A DNA stretch of 64,000 bases from positions 26,620-90,619 of the forward strand of contig NZ_CANMQD010000008.1 in the NCBI RefSeq assembly GCF_947499945.1, given 5' to 3'. Positions 1 to 9,670 of this stretch are shown in pieces. The position numbers and the translations under genes are program-made. Numbering within the stretch: position 1 is the stretch's first letter; every line of letters begins with the position of its first letter. Source of the DNA: an uncultured Sulfitobacter sp. Lineage in GTDB: Bacteria; Pseudomonadota; Alphaproteobacteria; Rhodobacterales; Rhodobacteraceae. A model generated the notes under the pieces. The model did not search any database. It was given only the letters and a program-made list of their open reading frames with translations, and was not told where the DNA came from.

Positions 1-3000
1 AACCGCGGCAGCGGGATAAACTCTGCCACCTGCGGAAAGGACCGACGAAACAGGCGGGCCAGACGTTTGTCCACGCTAAACGCCGCATCCGGAAACCGCC
101 GCGCCAGCTCAGGGTAGGCAATCGCATAGCGGATCTCGTCGCCCACCCCCCCTTCGGAGAGGACCATGACCTTCTCCCCCGCCTTTACCTCGTCGATGCT
201 GTCAGCCACCCGAAAATTGCGTGCGTGTTTGCGCAGCAGTGCCGTGCGCGGGTAATCCCGCAGCGCCTCGAACGCCACATCAAGGTCAGGCAGGGCCGCC
301 CCCGCCAAAAACCGCGGCCAGCCCATCCGCGCCTTCTGTGCGACATATAAAATCCGGTGCTGTTCCTTTAATAGTGTGCGCAGCTCTGCAGATTGGCCCA
401 GAAACGCCATGGAGCGGGTGAAGTCATAGGTGCTCCACCACCCGTCCTCGCCGCCGCCTGCAATCGTGGCACGGTAGCGTGCGATGATCTGCGACACCTC
501 CTGTGGCGTGCGCCGTCCAGCGGTCCAGGTCATGGCATGGCTCCACCACGCATAGGCGCGTAAGTCATTGGGAAAAAGCGTGATCGCACGTGCAGCATTT
601 ATCCGCATCGTCTCGGTATCATTGTCCAGCAAGCCTGCGCGTCCCGCCCCCAACAACGTCTCGACCGTGGGATCACCAGCTTGCTCAAACCGCGCTTTCA
701 GGCGCGTACTCCATAGAACTTCAGGTGCGCATCCGCTCTTGTCCAGCTCGGCTTCCAGCTCTCGCAGACTTCTATAGGAGGGGGTATCCAACCCGTTCAG
801 CTGCATGGCGCGGAAATAGTAAACACAAGCCTCCTCAAAGTTATTCTCGAAGTTGAGGCAGTCACCCATCAGCCGGTAAAGCGCTTGATCAGCGGTACGG
901 GTGGCCAGCACCGGCTCCAGCAGGGCACGCGCTGCGGGGATATTCATACGCGCGATCTCGAGTGCTGCCAGCCCGCGCACGGCTTCCGTTTGTTGAGGTG
1001 TATCAACCAGTCGGGAAAAAATATCATGTGCCTCGTCGTATTGTCCCGCATGCACGCAGGCTTGCGCATAGCGCAGCATCAGTTCCGGGTCAGCCGGGTC
1101 CTGCTGTAGCCGCCGGGTCAGCGCCTCCACGACCTTGGTCCACTCGCCTGTCGCCTCGTGCAGCGCCAGCACCAGATCAGCACTCTGCTCCTGTGGCATT
1201 CCCAAGGCCGCCAAATCCGTGATGGTCTGCCTGCCCGCTTGCGCATCACAGCGCCCGATGTGACAGCGGCAGACAGCCTTCAGCACCCCGATCGACGGGG
1301 GCTGCGCATTCAAGACCGCCAAAGCTGCGCTGTAATAGCGTTTTCGCATCAGCTTGCGCGCAATCTTTTCCATATCAGCCGCAGAGGTTTTGTGCAGCAG
1401 CGTCAGCAGGCGGGTTTCAAACACCGCACAGTCGTCCGTTTTGCGCAGACGCGACCTGATAAAGGCGATGGTCTCGGCTACCTTGTTGGCCACTTCCGCC
1501 TTCTCTGCCGATTTAGCCCTGCCTGTTCTTTTGATGCGGTGGTGACCCAATATCTTGGCCGCAATCTCCAAGGAAAATTGCCAGTCGCCCAAGCTTGCAT
1601 ATGCTTCGGCATACGCCAGCGCCACATGAGGGCGTACAGCGATCTCAGCGTCCAGATCAATATGTTTCAACAGGGCGCGAACAGGGACATCTTGTCCGTG
1701 CATCTGCAACATATGCAGGATGGCCATGCGAAACTCGGGGCTGGGGCTGGCCTGTGCGCAGGCCCCCATGCGCGTCGCCTGCTCATCCCTCATTGCCCCA
1801 CGCACAGGATACCATGTGGCGGCATAATTTATGGCAGCGGCCCGCAGGCCCGTTATTGGATCTACAAAGAGTACATTCTGGGGGAAGTACCAACCAACAA
1901 ACAGCGGTAAATCCACAGCACTGGCGACAAGCAAAGGGCGGGTACCCCCTTGTGCATCCAGATCACGGGTCAGACCCAGACCTGCATAAGACGGCATGCC
2001 ATAAACGATCACAGGCTTCTCGGTCAGCAGTGCGGGCAGGCCAAGCGGGGAATCCACCGTATGGAATGCATCACACACCAGCGCCAATTCGGAAGCATTA
2101 TATTCCGGCCCGATAATGCGGACACGGTCTGACAGTGCGGCCATCTTTTCGCATAGTGTCTTGTCCATATTCATGGAGGGGTGGGGCTGGTAAATGATTT
2201 CGGCTTTTGGATGCGCCGTGAGCACCCGCATCACCAGATCAAGATCGTCCATGCCTTCGGGGTTGGTGTGCACCCGCAGCCCCTCGTGTGGTGCGGCACG
2301 GCCCAGCACCACCAGACGAAAACCCTCTTTCAGCCCCAGTTTGCGGGTCATCACAAACAGGTTGTGCCGCTGCATGCGCCATGTCGATTGCAAACCTGCC
2401 AGATCGGGAAGCATGATGCGCCCCAGCCCCCTCAGGTGGTCCCGCCCTGCATTGCTCAAGGCATCCAGATCCGTGGCCAGATCGTAGTGCAGGGTCGAGA
2501 CCCCTCCTGCCGCTTTTTCCTCGCGCAGCTTGTCGCAACTGAGAACAGGAAAAAATCCCCCGTCCTGATTGAGGTGCATCGGCATGCCGGCAGGATAACG
2601 TGACAGCACACGCACACGGCCCGTAACGCCATGTACCCAGTCCGGATGTTGCAGGCCCTGCCAAACAATCAGGTCCTGACCCGCAAGCACCTCTGGACTG
2701 TCAATCAGCCCATTTGCAGTGTCTGTGGCAGGCGCCTGAATAATATCTGCCGTCTCGAAAAGAGAAGCTGGCGATCCAGCGATTCCCACAGATGTACCTG
2801 CCATCAGGCATAGGTCTCCACCCGCAATGCTTCGCGGCCGTTGCGGCGCATCTATTACCCCTTCGCCTTCTTGCGCAACGCCCGAAGGCGCACAGGCAGC
2901 AAGGCGCTGGCGCACCTGATCATGGGGGACGCGGGCATGGGTCTCACCATCCAGATAACGCATATGTCGGGCCAGCCAAGCAGCTCCACTAGAGCCCTCT

Positions 3001-3314
3001 TGCGGCATCAAAGCCCCATAAGGGAGCAGTGCAAAACGGCACAGCCCTGCCCCTTTCACACCCTCAGGCTTGAGCATCTGGGAATACAGCACATGCACAT
3101 TAGCCTTGTGTAATGTCGCAGCCAAAGCATCCAGCGCCACATCATCACACGACAACACATACAGGTCTGCCCCGCGCCCTAAACTGCGTATAAACTTCCG
3201 CCCCATAAGCCGAAGCCGTGCATCAGAGGCGATAAAGGTCCACTCATGCTCGGGATAGGCCGCACGTACCGATGCGTGTAAATCGTCGGATAGGCCAATG
3301 GCGGTAATTTTCAT
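1..3314 (-). CDS. KpsC-like / TPR / glycosyltransferase fusion, cut by the left edge
   Basis: An open frame runs from ATG at 3314 (GGAAG ribosome site 6 nt upstream) to base 1 with no stop, giving more than 1100 residues with the C-terminus missing. Around residues 340-480 it resembles the KpsC/KpsS capsule Kdo-transferase fold: 'IIYQPHP' near 370, 'YGMPSYAGLGLTRD' near 435 and 'VDPITG' a little later match the family's 'YKPHP', 'YG.PFYAGWGLT.D' and 'VDP.TG' signatures. About residues 600-1000 read as helical TPR-like repeats. Near residue 1055 'EGGVGDEIRYA' matches the 'EQGLGDEIMF' motif of TPR-linked GT-B glycosyltransferases. It is the last gene of the galE-rml operon, 174 nt after the GlfT2-like gene. 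It is probably a cytoplasmic enzyme starting or extending the exported polysaccharide. Substrate unknown. The domain calls are from motif memory. Confidence 0.8.
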   Translation of the reverse strand, partial: MKITAIGLSDDLHASVRAAYPEHEWTFIASDARLRLMGRKFIRSLGRGADLYVLSCDDVALDALAATLHKANVHVLYSQMLKPEGVKGAGLCRFALLPYGALMPQEGSSGAAWLARHMRYLDGETHARVPHDQVRQRLAACAPSGVAQEGEGVIDAPQRPRSIAGGDLCLMAGTSVGIAGSPASLFETADIIQAPATDTANGLIDSPEVLAGQDLIVWQGLQHPDWVHGVTGRVRVLSRYPAGMPMHLNQDGGFFPVLSCDKLREEKAAGGVSTLHYDLATDLDALSNAGRDHLRGLGRIMLPDLAGLQSTWRMQRHNLFVMTRKLGLKEGFRLVVLGRAAPHEGLRVHTNPEGMDDLDLVMRVLTAHPKAEIIYQPHPSMNMDKTLCEKMAALSDRVRIIGPEYNASELALVCDAFHTVDSPLGLPALLTEKPVIVYGMPSYAGLGLTRDLDAQGGTRPLLVASAVDLPLFVGWYFPQNVLFVDPITGLRAAAINYAATWYPVRGAMRDEQATRMGACAQASPSPEFRMAILHMLQMHGQDVPVRALLKHIDLDAEIAVRPHVALAYAEAYASLGDWQFSLEIAAKILGHHRIKRTGRAKSAEKAEVANKVAETIAFIRSRLRKTDDCAVFETRLLTLLHKTSAADMEKIARKLMRKRYYSAALAVLNAQPPSIGVLKAVCRCHIGRCDAQAGRQTITDLAALGMPQEQSADLVLALHEATGEWTKVVEALTRRLQQDPADPELMLRYAQACVHAGQYDEAHDIFSRLVDTPQQTEAVRGLAALEIARMNIPAARALLEPVLATRTADQALYRLMGDCLNFENNFEEACVYYFRAMQLNGLDTPSYRSLRELEAELDKSGCAPEVLWSTRLKARFEQAGDPTVETLLGAGRAGLLDNDTETMRINAARAITLFPNDLRAYAWWSHAMTWTAGRRTPQEVSQIIARYRATIAGGGEDGWWSTYDFTRSMAFLGQSAELRTLLKEQHRILYVAQKARMGWPRFLAGAALPDLDVAFEALRDYPRTALLRKHARNFRVADSIDEVKAGEKVMVLSEGGVGDEIRYAIAYPELARRFPDAAFSVDKRLARLFRRSFPQVAEFIPLPR

Positions 3315-3488
3315 ATGTGTCTTCCGAAAGCAAAAGAGCAATGGAATTGGCTCTTCTGGGAGGTCCAGACCATAACTCCGAAACAGCGTCTTGTGTACCA
3401 GGCGGTTTTAATTTGAGGCCAAAAGATACCTACGATAGATGCCTCCATCCAGAGGGCACAAAATACACTTTGGAGTACCCTGACACGT

Positions 3489-5336
3489 CTAGTTCTTTCT
3501 CAGCGGTTTTGAAAGGTGTGCAGGCTTTGCAGTACTTTCGGACATCCCCAAACGCCGCTCCCAGAAATCACCGCGCGTCAGCCCGTCATAGCCCGTACGC
3601 CACTGCGTACAAAGACTGTCATAGCGCCAGACCAGCCTGACCATTGAGCTGATCATACGCCCCCCCTCGCGCAGCATTGCACGCTTGTTGTGGTGCACCG
3701 TATAGGTCTGGCGTTTCTGGGTATCGACATATGTGATCTGTGAGGCCCCCCACAGCTTTCCCAGAGAGCCGCGGTGCCGTGCCCGCAGCGTGACACTGCG
3801 CCCCCAGCGGGAAAAAAACGGCAATAGATGACCGTTGAGTGTGAATTTCATCACCAAATGCTCAACGGAGTTCTGCTTCATCGGGTTGGCGGGACCGGAC
3901 GTATCCGGCAAGGGTGCCCCGAGGGGCAGATCGCGCCACAGCTCGTCGTGTCGCAGGGCGGCAATATCGCTGCGCCGCTGCGCCATATCTGCATTTTGCG
4001 CGAAAAAATCAGGCCCCTTCAGCGCGTCCTCAATCGCAAGGTTGAGCGCTGCAAGTGTCTCGTAGTGGCACCCGCATAGGCTGCGGGCAAAAAACCATGC
4101 GGCAATGCGTGCCGTGCGCCAGCGTCCCAGCGCCATCTCGGGCAGTGCCATATGGTGGGCCAGATGACTGCGCAGATCCAGATAGAGCGTTAGAGGGCTT
4201 TCACGCTCGGAAAAGTCCAAATCCTGAAAGCACAGCACACCGGGCAGCGTGACTGCATTAAACCGGTTGACCAGCGAAAAGGAGATATCATCGCCACGCA
4301 CAAAGAACGGAAACGGCATATGCGGCGCGTGATCCACCGGAAAAGCAAAATACCACCAGCCGCCATAATGCCCCTGTGGCGGTGGCAGCGTCGTCTCAAG
4401 CTCCATCTCCAAGACCGAAGAGAACGCACGCAGATCAACACCATTATAGCAAGGACGGCACCGGCTGTTGAAGACCGCACCGTTCTCCCACAACACCGCC
4501 GGATCACGCCCCGAGGATATCCCCCCGATGACGGCTGTTGCGGGATCAGTCGCATAGGCCAGAAAGGTCCATGTCCGCTCAAGGCTTTGCATATGGATGG
4601 CAGCATCATCATCCATGAACAAACAATGGCTGGCCCCGCGTGCCCGCGCCGCCAGCAACCCGCGTGCGAAACCACCCGACCCGCCAAGGTTTTCGTTTTG
4701 GATCACCTCGATGCCTCGCGCGGGAGCAATCTCTGCGCTGGCGCCATTATCGACAATCAACAACGTAATACGGTCTGCCAGCGGACTGTCCGCAATGAAT
4801 GCGGCAAACCGCTCGGCCGTGCGTGCCACAGCCGCCTCGCGTTTGTAGGTCGTAACCGAGAGCATGAGTTGCGGCGCACGCACAGGGGATTGGATCGTGA
4901 CCCAGTCCAGGGCGGTGATCTGCCCTGCCCCCAGACTGCGGATTTCGTAGTAGAGCACGCCTGCGGTATCTTCTAGGTCTATGGGGAGTGTGATGCTTGC
5001 CTGAGCTTCAAGCGTCAGCATCTGTGTCACAACCAAACGCCGCACATCGCATGCGGTGGCGCACCAGATCGTCACTTCAAACCGGCCCCTGCCCTGCACC
5101 CGCAGCGCCAGATCGCTCAGCGCACATTGGCGCCGCCATTTGCCGATATTGAACAGGCTGTAATAGGTATCCCCGCGCAGGATTGCAGCAGGCTCACAGT
5201 GCAATATACCTTGCGCGACATGCACCCCCCCCTGAAGCCGCAGATACAGCGCCATCTCGTCGCACAACTCGGGTTCGGGCAGGATCAGCCCCTGAAGCAC
5301 CTGAAAGGATGCGCTTGCGCCATCTGTATCAGACAA
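3489..5336 (-). CDS. GlfT2-like galactofuranosyltransferase (GT2)
   Basis: A 615-aa GT2 glycosyltransferase. An N-terminal beta-rich region of about 150 residues precedes a GT-A domain with 'SVTTYKR', 'VDNGAS', 'NENLGGSGGFARG' and the metal-binding 'FMDDDA'. 'GHYGGWWYF' and 'FPFFVRGDDISFSL' closely match mycobacterial GlfT2, which adds galactofuranose from UDP-Galf. A UDP-galactopyranose mutase gene at 36794-37939 in the same window supports a Galf donor. The chosen start is TTG at 5336, with AAGGA 8 nt upstream, overlapping the previous gene's stop (TTGTCTGA). The open frame extends to 5444, but that would overlap the preceding gene by 116 nt. A GTG at 5297 is another candidate. Acceptor sugar unknown. 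Confidence 0.82.
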   Translation of the reverse strand: MSDTDGASASFQVLQGLILPEPELCDEMALYLRLQGGVHVAQGILHCEPAAILRGDTYYSLFNIGKWRRQCALSDLALRVQGRGRFEVTIWCATACDVRRLVVTQMLTLEAQASITLPIDLEDTAGVLYYEIRSLGAGQITALDWVTIQSPVRAPQLMLSVTTYKREAAVARTAERFAAFIADSPLADRITLLIVDNGASAEIAPARGIEVIQNENLGGSGGFARGLLAARARGASHCLFMDDDAAIHMQSLERTWTFLAYATDPATAVIGGISSGRDPAVLWENGAVFNSRCRPCYNGVDLRAFSSVLEMELETTLPPPQGHYGGWWYFAFPVDHAPHMPFPFFVRGDDISFSLVNRFNAVTLPGVLCFQDLDFSERESPLTLYLDLRSHLAHHMALPEMALGRWRTARIAAWFFARSLCGCHYETLAALNLAIEDALKGPDFFAQNADMAQRRSDIAALRHDELWRDLPLGAPLPDTSGPANPMKQNSVEHLVMKFTLNGHLLPFFSRWGRSVTLRARHRGSLGKLWGASQITYVDTQKRQTYTVHHNKRAMLREGGRMISSMVRLVWRYDSLCTQWRTGYDGLTRGDFWERRLGMSESTAKPAHLSKPLRKN

Positions 5337-6444
5337 GCCCGTATTCCTTGCGCAGTGTTTCAAGGAATACGCGGATCGGGTTGGACAGGTCCCCGCCAAA
5401 GCCGTCCGGCCCCAGTTGTGCCAATGCACCGCGCACAGCCTCATCTTGTGTCACAGGCGGGCAGTTGGCAATTTCTTCCAGATTGGGAAAAAACGCATCA
5501 CGGCCAGACACCTGTGACAGGTACACTTGCACCGGCATGAACCGTGCCAGCAGATCAGCCCGTGCAGCAGCCCCCAGCATATCGACCTGCGCATTAGGCG
5601 TAAGCGCCATCTCCCCACACCCCTGCATCAAAAAATTTCGCAACTGCAGTGCATCCTGAGAGGCCAGCATATGATTGCCGCGCCGCGCGATCTCCATCAG
5701 CGGCAAGGGCAAGCTGAGGTTGATCCGTGGGGGCGGCGTTAGGTTGGCGGGCCATGCGACATCGGCGTGTTTGCGAAAATCGCGCACCGAATTGCCCGTC
5801 TCCATCACATCTGCATAATTGCGCAGCGTGATGCGTGCATCCGCACAGCGCGCCATCCAGCCCCGCAAAACCCGCGTGTAGTCCAAATGCACAGTACCGG
5901 CATATCCGGCAACAGCCTCGTCAAAAGGCACAAGCTGCTCACCAACTTTCAGGCGCTGGCCATGCCATGATACAAGATACTGGTCAGGCCTGCGCAAAAC
6001 GCCATAAATTTGTATCTGCGTGACATCCGGAACAAGGGCGAGCAATTGCTCAATCAGCGCCTCGTTCACATCCCCGAACGTTGAAAAGACCTCCGAGCAC
6101 AAGATCACTGTATGCGGGGACAGCCGCTCGATCTGTGTGGCGATGGTGCTGCGCATATCAGACAGTGCAGGCATCTGCGCAAATTGCTGTGGCAGTCCGC
6201 GCCGCGATACCGCTTCGATCATCCGGTAGGCCAATGCGCTGTGCGGTTCGCGCAGATGCGGGGGCAGAAGGCCAGGTTTATCTTTAGTGCCGATGGACTG
6301 GCGCAGCATATGGATCAGCCCGCGCGGGTCGACCATCGGATACAGGATACCATTCGCATTCAGTGCCTGCGCGTTTTGCGCCAGAAACGCCTGAAGCGAA
6401 GTCGAACCAACCTTGTGATGTCCAATGTAGAGGATCAATTTCAT
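5329..6444 (-). CDS. Sulfotransferase-like P-loop protein
   Basis: A 371-aa protein that begins with a short strand and a nucleotide-binding loop, 'LILYIGHHKVGSTSLQ'. This is the form of the 5'-phosphosulfate loop in PAPS-dependent sulfotransferases, where the K-x-G-S/T-T/S residues grip PAPS. The middle contains 'TVILCSEVFSTFG' and 'IQIYGVLRRPDQYLVSWHGQ', which match the usual 'SE.l' and 'R.P...y.S...q' 3'-phosphate-binding segment. It lies between rmlD and the galactofuranosyltransferase gene, so sulfation of the polysaccharide is a reasonable inference, but the acceptor cannot be read from the sequence. The start is ATG 6444 with GGAA six bases upstream. An in-frame ATG at 6456 is the alternative. 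Confidence 0.7.
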   Translation of the reverse strand: MKLILYIGHHKVGSTSLQAFLAQNAQALNANGILYPMVDPRGLIHMLRQSIGTKDKPGLLPPHLREPHSALAYRMIEAVSRRGLPQQFAQMPALSDMRSTIATQIERLSPHTVILCSEVFSTFGDVNEALIEQLLALVPDVTQIQIYGVLRRPDQYLVSWHGQRLKVGEQLVPFDEAVAGYAGTVHLDYTRVLRGWMARCADARITLRNYADVMETGNSVRDFRKHADVAWPANLTPPPRINLSLPLPLMEIARRGNHMLASQDALQLRNFLMQGCGEMALTPNAQVDMLGAAARADLLARFMPVQVYLSQVSGRDAFFPNLEEIANCPPVTQDEAVRGALAQLGPDGFGGDLSNPIRVFLETLRKEYGLV

Positions 6445-6501
6445 GCGCTGTTCCATGTCACGGGCAAGACCCTAAAGGCAAGGGTATGAGGGGTATGAGC
6501 G

Positions 6502-7371
6502 TTAGGGAGTGGCCACATCAAGTGCCGCAAGGATGCCCCGTAGGCCAACACGCCAATCCACGCGTGCGATACCAAACACATTTTGTGTTGTGGTGTTGTC
6601 CATCCGCGAATTCAGCGGGCGTGCGGCAGGGGTCGGATAGGCGACCGACGGGATGTCCGTGATCTCGCAGGGGATCCCTGCCTGTGCAAAAATCTCGCGG
6701 GCGAAGTCGGCCCAGCTTACATCAGGTGCCCCTGACAGATGATAGGTGCCACTTTTGCCTGCGTCCGCACACAGCTGGCGGGCCGCTGACAGACAGGTCT
6801 GCGCAATATCGGCCGCCGGTGTCGGTCCGCCAATCTGGTCGGCCACGATGCTCAGGGCGTCCCGCTCCGCCCCCAAACGCAGCATGGTTTTCACAAAGTT
6901 GTTTCCGTGCGCCGAGACAACCCATGAGGTGCGGAAAATCGCATGTGGTCCCCCCGCAGCACGCACCGCATGCTCGCCCGCCAGCTTGGTCCGTCCATAT
7001 GCCCCCAAAGGGGCTGTGGGGTGATCGGGGGTGAAGGGCGCATGCCCTGCCCCGTCAAACACATAATCGGTCGAGATATGAACCAGCGGCAGGCCACGTG
7101 CCGCACAGACCCGTGCAATCACTTCGGGGGTGCGTGCATTGACGGTCAGCGCAAGGTCTTCTTCTTCTTCGGCGCGGTCCACGGCCGTATAGGCCACCGC
7201 ATTAATCACCGCCGCCGCATACGTTTGGGCCACCAAAGCTGCACAAGCCTCAGGATCGGTAAAATCCGCCGTGTCGCGCCCGTGCGCCTCCAGTGTGATA
7301 CCCACAGCTTGGGCAGCCAGTGCAATCTCGCAGGCGACCTGACCTGTTGTGCCAAATACCAGAACCTTCAC
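6502..7371 (-). CDS. rmlD: dTDP-4-dehydrorhamnose reductase RmlD
   Basis: A 289-aa short-chain dehydrogenase that reduces dTDP-4-dehydro-L-rhamnose to dTDP-L-rhamnose with NAD(P)H, the last step of the pathway. The N-terminus has the cofactor loop 'GTTGQVA' (residues 7-13), followed by 'STDYVFDG' near 100 and the catalytic Y125-x3-K129 pair ('YGRTK'). '[14 protein letters not shown]' near the C-terminus is typical of RmlD. The start is GTG at 7371, overlapping the rmlB stop by four bases (GTGA). This gives the normal family length and a proper N-terminal strand; the open frame extends upstream to 7476 but adds only a non-homologous arginine-rich tail. Translationally coupled to rmlB. Confidence 0.95.
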   Translation of the reverse strand: MKVLVFGTTGQVACEIALAAQAVGITLEAHGRDTADFTDPEACAALVAQTYAAAVINAVAYTAVDRAEEEEDLALTVNARTPEVIARVCAARGLPLVHISTDYVFDGAGHAPFTPDHPTAPLGAYGRTKLAGEHAVRAAGGPHAIFRTSWVVSAHGNNFVKTMLRLGAERDALSIVADQIGGPTPAADIAQTCLSAARQLCADAGKSGTYHLSGAPDVSWADFAREIFAQAGIPCEITDIPSVAYPTPAARPLNSRMDNTTTQNVFGIARVDWRVGLRGILAALDVATP

Positions 7372-8438
7372 GGGGCGTGCCCTTTGACGGCGGCATCCGC
7401 ATCGCGGCCCAGTCGCTGACCCACTCCGGCACGCGCCTGCAACGGCTGCCACCACGCAGCATTGTCCAGATACCATTGCACGGTTTTGCGCAGCCCCTCT
7501 TGTACCGTCACTGACGGGCGCCAGCCCAGCTCGGTGCGGATGCGGGTCGGATCGATGGCATAGCGGGCATCATGGCCGGGGCGGTCCGTGACAAAGGAGA
7601 TCAGATCGGCATACGCCCCGCTGCTGCTTGGCCGCAATTCATCCAGAATGGCGCACAGCGTTTTGACCAATTCCAGATTGCTCAACTCGTTCTCGCCCCC
7701 GATGTTATAGCTGCGCCCCACGGCCCCCTTTTGCAGCACACACAGCAGCGCATCCGCGTGATCCTCTACATAAAGCCAGTCGCGCACATTGGAGCCATCG
7801 CCGTAAATCGGCAGCGGCTTGCCCGCCAGCGCGTTCAGGATCACCACCGGCACCAGCTTTTCGGGGAAATGATAGGGGCCATAATTGTTGGAGCAATTGG
7901 TCATCACCACGGGCAAGCCATATGTCTCGGCCCAGGCGCGCACCAGATGGTCACTGGCCGCTTTGGAGGCGGAATAGGGGCTGCGCGGATCATAGGGCGT
8001 TTCTTCGGTGAACATGCCGGTGGGGCCGAGAGAGCCGAATACTTCGTCCGTCGAGATATGATGAAAGCGGAACGTATCTGGCTTGCCGTGTGCCACCCAG
8101 AAACTACGCGCCGCCTCCAGCATGTTGTAGGTGCCCGTGATGTTCGTCTCGATAAATGCACCCGGCCCGTCAATGGACCGGTCTACATGGGATTCCGCGG
8201 CCAGATGCATCACCGCGTCAGGCGCATGACGCGTAAAAACAGTGTCTAATGCGGCGCGATCACGGATGTCGACATGCTCGAACGCATAGCCGGGGGCATC
8301 CACGACACTGGCAACATTCTCCAGACAGGCGGCATAGGTGAGCGCATCGACGTTCACCACATCATGGCCAGCACCAATCGCCTGACGCACCACGGCAGAG
8401 CCGATAAAACCCGCCCCGCCTGTCACCAGAATCTTCAT
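7368..8438 (-). CDS. rmlB: dTDP-glucose 4,6-dehydratase RmlB
   Basis: A 356-aa extended SDR enzyme that converts dTDP-glucose to dTDP-4-dehydro-6-deoxyglucose. The NAD loop 'GGAGFIG' is at residues 7-13. 'STDEVFG' carries the RmlB-specific T130-D131-E132, and the catalytic pair is Y155-x3-K159 ('YSASK'). '[14 protein letters not shown]' and '[15 protein letters not shown]' are family signatures. The ATG at 8438 has AAGGA six bases upstream and lies nine bases after galE. The reading frame overlaps rmlD by four bases, so galE, rmlB and rmlD form one operon. The companion genes rmlA and rmlC are elsewhere in the window. Confidence 0.97.
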   Translation of the reverse strand: MKILVTGGAGFIGSAVVRQAIGAGHDVVNVDALTYAACLENVASVVDAPGYAFEHVDIRDRAALDTVFTRHAPDAVMHLAAESHVDRSIDGPGAFIETNITGTYNMLEAARSFWVAHGKPDTFRFHHISTDEVFGSLGPTGMFTEETPYDPRSPYSASKAASDHLVRAWAETYGLPVVMTNCSNNYGPYHFPEKLVPVVILNALAGKPLPIYGDGSNVRDWLYVEDHADALLCVLQKGAVGRSYNIGGENELSNLELVKTLCAILDELRPSSSGAYADLISFVTDRPGHDARYAIDPTRIRTELGWRPSVTVQEGLRKTVQWYLDNAAWWQPLQARAGVGQRLGRDADAAVKGHAP

Positions 8439-8447
8439 GTCGTTTCC

Positions 8448-9434
8448 TTACAGGTTCTTTGTCGCATAGGCCCATGCGTCGCGTATGATCGTATCCAGAT
8501 CGCTGTGGCGCGCCTGCCAGCCCAGCACCTGTTGCGCACGCCCGTTATCGGCCACCAAAAAGGCCGGATCACCGGCACGGCGCACATCTTCTTCCACTTT
8601 GAAATCATGCCCCGACACGCGGCGCACGGCATCAATAATCTGGCGCACGCTTTGCCCGGCACCCGTGCCAAGGTTGAGCGCCTCGAACCCTGCTGTCTGT
8701 TTGCGCTGCAGATGCGCCACGGCCGCAACATGACCCGCAGCCAAATCGCTGACATGGATATAATCACGCACACAGGTACCATCGGGAGTGTCATAATCGG
8801 TGCCGTAAATTTTGATCTGGTCGCGCTGCCCGCGTGCGGCCTGTATCACCAAAGGGATCAGATGCGTCTCAGGGTCATGGCGCTCTCCACTGCGGCCCTG
8901 TGCATCGGCACCGCAGGCGTTGAAATACCGCAGTGCAACTGCCTCTAACCCGTGGGCTTGTACACAGGTTTCCAACACCGCCTCGACCATCGCTTTGCTG
9001 TGGCCATAAGGGTTGATCGGCGCGCGCGGCAAATCCTCGGACAGGCGTGCCACGTCCTCGCAGTTGCCATAAACCGCCGCCGTGGAGGAAAACACCAGCC
9101 GCGTGACGCCCGCCACATTCATTGCATCCAGCAATGACAACGTTCCCCCCAGATTGTTGTGGAAAAACGGCAGCGGCGTTACCACCGACTGGCCCGCCTC
9201 GATCAGGGCCGCAAAATGGATCACACTGTCGATGTCATAGTCCCGCATCGTTCGGGTCAGCAGATCCGTATCCGCCAGATCCCCCTCCACCAGATGATCG
9301 CCAAAACAGGCATCACGGTGGCCCGCCGAGAAATTGTCATAAACAACTGTGCCATACCCCGCCTCTCTCAACGCAAGCGTGGTGTGCGAACCGATATAAC
9401 CGGCCCCCCCGACAACAAGAACATTTTGGGACAT
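8448..9434 (-). CDS. galE: UDP-glucose 4-epimerase GalE
   Basis: A 328-aa extended SDR enzyme that interconverts UDP-glucose and UDP-galactose. The NAD loop 'GGAGYIG' spans residues 9-15, 'SSTAAVYG' comes near 117-123 and the catalytic pair is Y143-x3-K147 ('YGHSK'). 'LGTGAGQSVRQII' and the 'HSDLDTII..AW' C-terminus are typical of GalE/ExoB. The start ATG has AAAGG five bases upstream. It is the first gene of the six-gene polysaccharide operon. Its product UDP-galactose is the substrate of the UDP-galactopyranose mutase at 36794-37939, linking this operon to galactofuranose synthesis. Confidence 0.96.
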   Translation of the reverse strand: MSQNVLVVGGAGYIGSHTTLALREAGYGTVVYDNFSAGHRDACFGDHLVEGDLADTDLLTRTMRDYDIDSVIHFAALIEAGQSVVTPLPFFHNNLGGTLSLLDAMNVAGVTRLVFSSTAAVYGNCEDVARLSEDLPRAPINPYGHSKAMVEAVLETCVQAHGLEAVALRYFNACGADAQGRSGERHDPETHLIPLVIQAARGQRDQIKIYGTDYDTPDGTCVRDYIHVSDLAAGHVAAVAHLQRKQTAGFEALNLGTGAGQSVRQIIDAVRRVSGHDFKVEEDVRRAGDPAFLVADNGRAQQVLGWQARHSDLDTIIRDAWAYATKNL

Positions 9435-9670
9435 TTGCGCCTTTCGTTCTTCTTAAAAATAGACAGCACCTCTAATAGATGCACTGCATATAAGGCGGGT
9501 TCAAGAACACCGGAATGGTATTGCCGACACCGCAGATGGTGCCGACAATCACACCTATGTCAAGGAATCTACACACGCAACTTGGTTTGCAAAGGCTGTT
9601 TGTTGTTGCCCCTGCAAATCCTGCAAGAAGATCCCGCCACACCCCCTGAAACGCCCAGCCCTACAGGCCT

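Noticed and set aside
3315..3488. A terminator or small gene between the GlfT2-like and the KpsC-like gene
   Set aside because: No stable hairpin with a T-run and no coding potential could be seen.
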